DNA from: Microcella flavibacter | GTDB taxonomy: Bacteria; Actinomycetota; Actinomycetes; Actinomycetales; Microbacteriaceae | Assembly: GCF_012530535.1 (NCBI RefSeq) | Contig: NZ_CP051299.1 | Coordinates: 1,922,001 to 1,986,000, forward strand | Length of the DNA stretch: 64,000 bases | Direction: 5' to 3' | Shown: in pieces, positions 60,827-64,000 of the stretch | Layout: each line of letters begins with the position of its first letter | Numbering within the stretch: the first letter of the stretch is position 1 | The notes under the pieces: model-generated | Databases searched by the model: none | Told to the model about the DNA's origin: nothing | Seen by the model: only the letters and a program-made list of their open reading frames with translations | Program-made: the position numbers and the translations under genes

Positions 60827-61444
60827 ATGAGTGCACGCGGCAGCGGCGAGCCGGTCATCGTCTGGTCGAGGTTCAATCGGGGCGTCGCCATCGCGGCCTG
60901 GGTCTTCAGCGCGGTGATCGCCGTGTCGCTGCTCTTCACGCCCGATGCCCGCTACCTCGCGGCGCTCGCCGTGCCCGTGGCGCTGAGCCTGCTGGCCTGG
61001 GCGATCTACTGGCGTCCGCGCGTCGTCGTCGACGGCGGGGCGGTCGAGCTCGTCAACGCCACCCGCACGGTGCGCATCCCGTGGGAGGCCGTCACCGGCG
61101 TCACGACGCGCTTCGCGCTGACGATCCTCACCGAGCGCGGCCGGTACCCGGCCACGGGCGCCCCCGCACCGGGCGCCTACGGCACCTACGCCGCGAACCG
61201 CGAGCTCTCGCGCGACGTGCGCGACCGCGCCGCGGGCCCCGACTCGTACCGGCAGTCCGGCGAGCTCGAGGGCACCGACTCCGGCGAGGCCTCGGCCGTC
61301 GTGCTGCAGCACTGGGACGTCTGGTCGCGGGCCGGTGGTCGACGCGGCGCCGCGGCCGTCGAGGTGCGCTGGCACCTGACGGCGATCGGCGCGACGACCG
61401 CGGCGACCGCGCTCGCGGTGGTCTCGCTCATCACGCTCCCGTGA
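60827..61444 (+). CDS. bacterial PH-domain membrane protein
   Basis: A 205-residue protein. Two membrane helices (about residues 18-60) are followed by a bPH_6-like PH domain (RPRVVVDGGAVELVNATRTV, then IPWEAVTGVTTRFAL). A long loop rich in Gly/Ser/Asp and a final hydrophobic helix (ATTAATALAVVSLITL) complete it. The ATG follows CAGCAT by six bases. It is on the opposite strand inside the oligopeptide transporter genes and probably inserted into that operon. Function unknown. Confidence 0.75.
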   Translation: MSARGSGEPVIVWSRFNRGVAIAAWVFSAVIAVSLLFTPDARYLAALAVPVALSLLAWAIYWRPRVVVDGGAVELVNATRTVRIPWEAVTGVTTRFALTILTERGRYPATGAPAPGAYGTYAANRELSRDVRDRAAGPDSYRQSGELEGTDSGEASAVVLQHWDVWSRAGGRRGAAAVEVRWHLTAIGATTAATALAVVSLITLP

Positions 61445-61454
61445 GGCGATCACC

Positions 61455-62453
61455 TCAGCGGACCTTCTTGGGGTTGAACCGGCGCTGACGCGGGTCGAAG
61501 GCGTCGCGCAGGCCGTCGCCCACGAAGTTGACGCAGAGCGCCAGCAGGATGATGAACAGGCCCGGCCACCAGAACAGCCACGGGCGCTGCGTGAACGCCG
61601 ACTGGTTCTCGCTGATGAGCCCGCCGAGCGAGACGTCGGGGCGCTGGATGCCGTAGCCGAGGAAGGCGAGGCCCGTCTCGAGCAGGATCGACGCGGCCAT
61701 GAGCAGCGTCGCCGCCACGATGACGACGCCGATCGCGTTCGGCAGGATGTGCTTGAAGATGATGCGCAGGTCGCTCGCCCCGGCGACGCGGGCGGCGTCG
61801 ACGAACTCGCGCTCGCGCAGCGACAGGAACTCGGCGCGTACGAGACGGGCGATGCCCGTCCAGATGAAGAGGCCGAGGATCGCTCCGAGCAGGGCCGGCC
61901 CGAGCCCGCCGGCGAGACGCCCGACGAGGGCGCCGATCACGATCACCGGGATGATGATGATGAGATCGGTGAAGCGCATGAGCACGGCATCCACCCAGCG
62001 GCGGTAGTAGCCGGCGACGGCGCCGATGACGGTTCCGATGATCGTCGCGATGCCGCCGATGAGGAACATGATGAGGATCGAGTTCTGGATGCCCCGCATG
62101 ACCTGCGCGAAGTAGTCGCGGCCGATGCGGTCCTGACCGAAGGGATGCTCGCCCAGGCTGATGCCGTCACCGCCGGCCCACTCGGGCACGACCGACAGGG
62201 TCGGCGCACCGCCGGGCAGGAACTGGTCGTTGAGCTGCACCCAGTTGTACTTCCACCATCCGGGGATGGGGCCGAGGCCGATGGCGCTCACCGAGAACGC
62301 CCCGACCAGGACGAAGATGACGAGGGCGGCCATCGCGACCTTGTTGCGCACGAAGCGCCGGAAGATGAGGCGGCCCTGGCTGAGGCCCTCCTCGCTGCGG
62401 TCGCGGGGCAGGGGGGCGGGCGCGGTCGCGCCCGGATCGATCACGGAGGTCAT
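61455..62453 (-). CDS. oligopeptide ABC transporter permease C (DppC/OppC type)
   Basis: A 332-residue permease with six helices. The N terminus is a cytoplasmic Pro/Arg-rich tail, followed by the OppC-N helix (VAMAALVIFVLVGAFSVSAIG) and the EAA-loop region DAARVAGASDLRIIFKHILPN. The ATG shares a base with the permease B stop (TGATG), so the two are coupled. It pairs with permease B to form the channel energised by the double ATPase at 58950-60746. No substrate-binding lipoprotein is in the window. Confidence 0.92.
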   Translation of the reverse strand: MTSVIDPGATAPAPLPRDRSEEGLSQGRLIFRRFVRNKVAMAALVIFVLVGAFSVSAIGLGPIPGWWKYNWVQLNDQFLPGGAPTLSVVPEWAGGDGISLGEHPFGQDRIGRDYFAQVMRGIQNSILIMFLIGGIATIIGTVIGAVAGYYRRWVDAVLMRFTDLIIIIPVIVIGALVGRLAGGLGPALLGAILGLFIWTGIARLVRAEFLSLREREFVDAARVAGASDLRIIFKHILPNAIGVVIVAATLLMAASILLETGLAFLGYGIQRPDVSLGGLISENQSAFTQRPWLFWWPGLFIILLALCVNFVGDGLRDAFDPRQRRFNPKKVR

Positions 62454-63991
62454 CAGCGCACCCGCACTCTCGGGTCGAGGGCCGCGTAGGCCAGGTCGGC
62501 GAAGAAGTTGAACGCGATCGCGACCACCGCGATCACGACGAAGTAGCCCATCACGGGGTTCGGGTCGGTGCGCCCGAGCGAGGTGAAGAACAGGGCCCCC
62601 ATGCCGGAGATCGCGAAGATCTGCTCCGTGATGATCGCGCCGCCGAGGATGGCGCCGATGTCGGCAGCCACGATCGTCGTGATCGGGATGAGCGAGTTGC
62701 GGAACGCGTGCCGCACGACGACGACGCGCTTCGACAGGCCCTTCGCCCGCGCGGTGCGGATGTAGTCCTGGTTGAGCGTGTCGAGCATGCCGGCGCGGGC
62801 GTACCGCGTGTAGCCGGCGAAGGAGATGAGCAGCAGCGTGAGCGTCGGCAGCGCGAGGTGGGTGAAGCTGTCGAGGCCGAGCACCCAGAAGTCGCCCGCG
62901 AGGCCCGGGGTCTCCGACCCCACCGTCGCGATGGGTCGGCCTCCGATGCGAGGGCTCGAGGCGTACGTCTGCCAGGACTGCATGAAGCGGTCGAGGATGA
63001 CGAGGGCGTAGAGGCTCAGCGCGGTGATCGCGCCGACCCGCATGGAGACGCCGCGGTCGAAGCCGCCGGCGAGCCAGCCGCTCGCGAGGCCGACCGCGAC
63101 GAGCACGACGCCGATGATGATGATCGTGCCGAGCGTCGAGATGTCGAGCAGGCCCTGGAGCGTGAAGTAGACCACGACGCCGATCAGCGCGTTGACGCCC
63201 GCGACGATGAGGGCGCGCCGGTTCTCGAGGCCGGCCAGGAGCGCGGTGATGCCGACGGCGAGACCGACGGCCGCGAGCACGATGACGACGGGGCCGAGGC
63301 TCGGATTCGTGAACCAGTCGATGCCCTGCATGACGGCGAGCACGAGCGCGGTGACGAGACCGGAGCCGACGAAGACGACGAGGCGGCGGCGGAGGTCTCC
63401 CCCGACGAGCACCTGCCAGATCGCTCCCGCGATGATGCCGATGAGGACGATCGCCCACACGGGGATCTCGGGGTTCTGCAGGAAGTCGTTGAAGCCGATG
63501 GCCACGAAGACCTTCAGCAGCACGGCCACCCAGAACGACGGCAGCGAGTACAGCAGGAAGGAGAGGAAGGTGACCGAGTAGTCGAAGCCGGTGTCCTTGC
63601 GCAGCGCGGAGACAATGCCGACCGTGACGCCGAGGAGGATCGCGAGGATCGTCGCGGCGGTGACGAGCTGGAGCGTCGAGGCCATGGCCCGCGGCAGCAG
63701 GGTGGCGACCTGCGCGTTGGCGAGGTTGACGCCGAGGTCGCAGAGGTTGGCGAAGGGGACGAGGCATCCGGCAGCGCCGCCGAGCCAGTCGAGCCATCGC
63801 ACGGGGATGGGGAGATCGAGGTTGAGCGCGTCGATGCGCTGCGCGATCAGAGTGTCGCGGTTGGGATTGCGGCTCTCGTAGAACTCCTGGAGCGGATCGC
63901 CGGAGAGCGCCGTGAGCGTGTACATGATCAGGGAGGCCCCGATCAGGATGAGGATCGAGACGCCGACGCGTCTCATGATGTAGGCGAACAT
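62453..63991 (-). CDS. oligopeptide ABC transporter permease B with large membrane insertion
   Basis: A 512-residue permease, about 180 residues longer than typical DppB/OppB (310-340). The usual N terminus (YIMRRVGVSILILIGASLIM, ALSGDPL) and the EAA loop (RTARAKGLSKRVVVVRHAFRN) are normal. Residues about 178-345 are extra and hydrophobic (for example VVIVLAAVGLAVGITALLAG, IIIIGVVLVAVGLASGWLAG), encoding roughly five or six additional helices between the third and fourth canonical ones. The ATG has AGGTAGACC upstream, at the window edge. Confidence 0.9.
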   Translation of the reverse strand: MFAYIMRRVGVSILILIGASLIMYTLTALSGDPLQEFYESRNPNRDTLIAQRIDALNLDLPIPVRWLDWLGGAAGCLVPFANLCDLGVNLANAQVATLLPRAMASTLQLVTAATILAILLGVTVGIVSALRKDTGFDYSVTFLSFLLYSLPSFWVAVLLKVFVAIGFNDFLQNPEIPVWAIVLIGIIAGAIWQVLVGGDLRRRLVVFVGSGLVTALVLAVMQGIDWFTNPSLGPVVIVLAAVGLAVGITALLAGLENRRALIVAGVNALIGVVVYFTLQGLLDISTLGTIIIIGVVLVAVGLASGWLAGGFDRGVSMRVGAITALSLYALVILDRFMQSWQTYASSPRIGGRPIATVGSETPGLAGDFWVLGLDSFTHLALPTLTLLLISFAGYTRYARAGMLDTLNQDYIRTARAKGLSKRVVVVRHAFRNSLIPITTIVAADIGAILGGAIITEQIFAISGMGALFFTSLGRTDPNPVMGYFVVIAVVAIAFNFFADLAYAALDPRVRVR

Positions 63992-64000
63992 GGTCTACCT

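Overview
The window is very GC-rich (roughly 70% or more by eye). Codons end almost always in G or C and GTG/TTG starts are common. Gene content includes F420 cofactor genes, a DUF3515 lipoprotein, a MurA that keeps its catalytic cysteine, and a kinase/FHA/PP2C/fibronectin locus. Together these point to an actinobacterium, most likely a Microbacteriaceae-like member of the Micrococcales (inference; no 16S gene is present). Many genes start 6-7 bases after a TANNNT -10 hexamer with no Shine-Dalgarno, which suggests abundant leaderless transcription.

Layout. 1-9.5 kb: tail of a VOC protein, then cofE - MoxR - DUF58 - transglutaminase - cofC on the minus strand, a frameshifted YdeI-like gene, a small membrane protein, an F420-dependent oxidoreductase and two small plus-strand genes. 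9.5-27 kb: a housekeeping block with coaD, an EEP-fold protein, recG, an EamA transporter, a CGNR regulator, rsmD, thiL, small membrane proteins, DUF3515, a Ddl-like ligase, a membrane-anchored Mur ligase with an alpha/beta hydrolase, gpsA, plsC, murA and leuCD. The leuCD genes follow a candidate leaderless leader peptide with three consecutive Leu codons. 27.1-45.9 kb: a nearly gap-free run of 13 minus-strand genes. In transcription order they are PP2C phosphatase, FHA protein, membrane Ser/Thr kinase, FHA-like/winged-helix protein, a 1844-residue Ig/FN3 surface protein, MoxR ATPase, DUF58, a transglutaminase-fold protein lacking its catalytic triad, FHA protein, WXG100-like protein, a coiled-coil/TM/alpha-beta-hydrolase protein, a lipoprotein and an unknown protein. 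This resembles the bifidobacterial PFNA cluster (pkb2-fn3-aaa-atp-duf58-tgm-prpC), here continued by secreted-effector-like genes. 46-52 kb: TerC, a NYN-domain protein, a base-composition outlier (DUF2510) beside tRNA-Glu, a lipid-kinase family gene, a CsoR-type regulator with its operator, a metallo-beta-lactamase-fold protein, tRNA-Gln and a cytochrome-b-like membrane protein. 52-64 kb: PadR regulator, gltX, an MFS transporter, an FAH-family enzyme, a lipoprotein, typA and an oligopeptide ABC transporter (fused double ATPase, two permeases) interrupted by an opposite-strand PH-domain gene.

How the parts fit. The 27-46 kb locus can be read as a cell-envelope phosphosignalling device. The kinase carries an extracellular sensor and the PP2C opposes it. 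Three FHA or FHA-like proteins could read phosphothreonine, and one may bind DNA. The MoxR/DUF58/pseudo-transglutaminase set may assemble or remodel the giant surface protein, and the distal genes look like secreted or envelope products. A second MoxR-DUF58-transglutaminase module with an intact catalytic Cys and His lies between the two F420 genes, so the window holds an active-looking and an inactive-looking copy of the same module.
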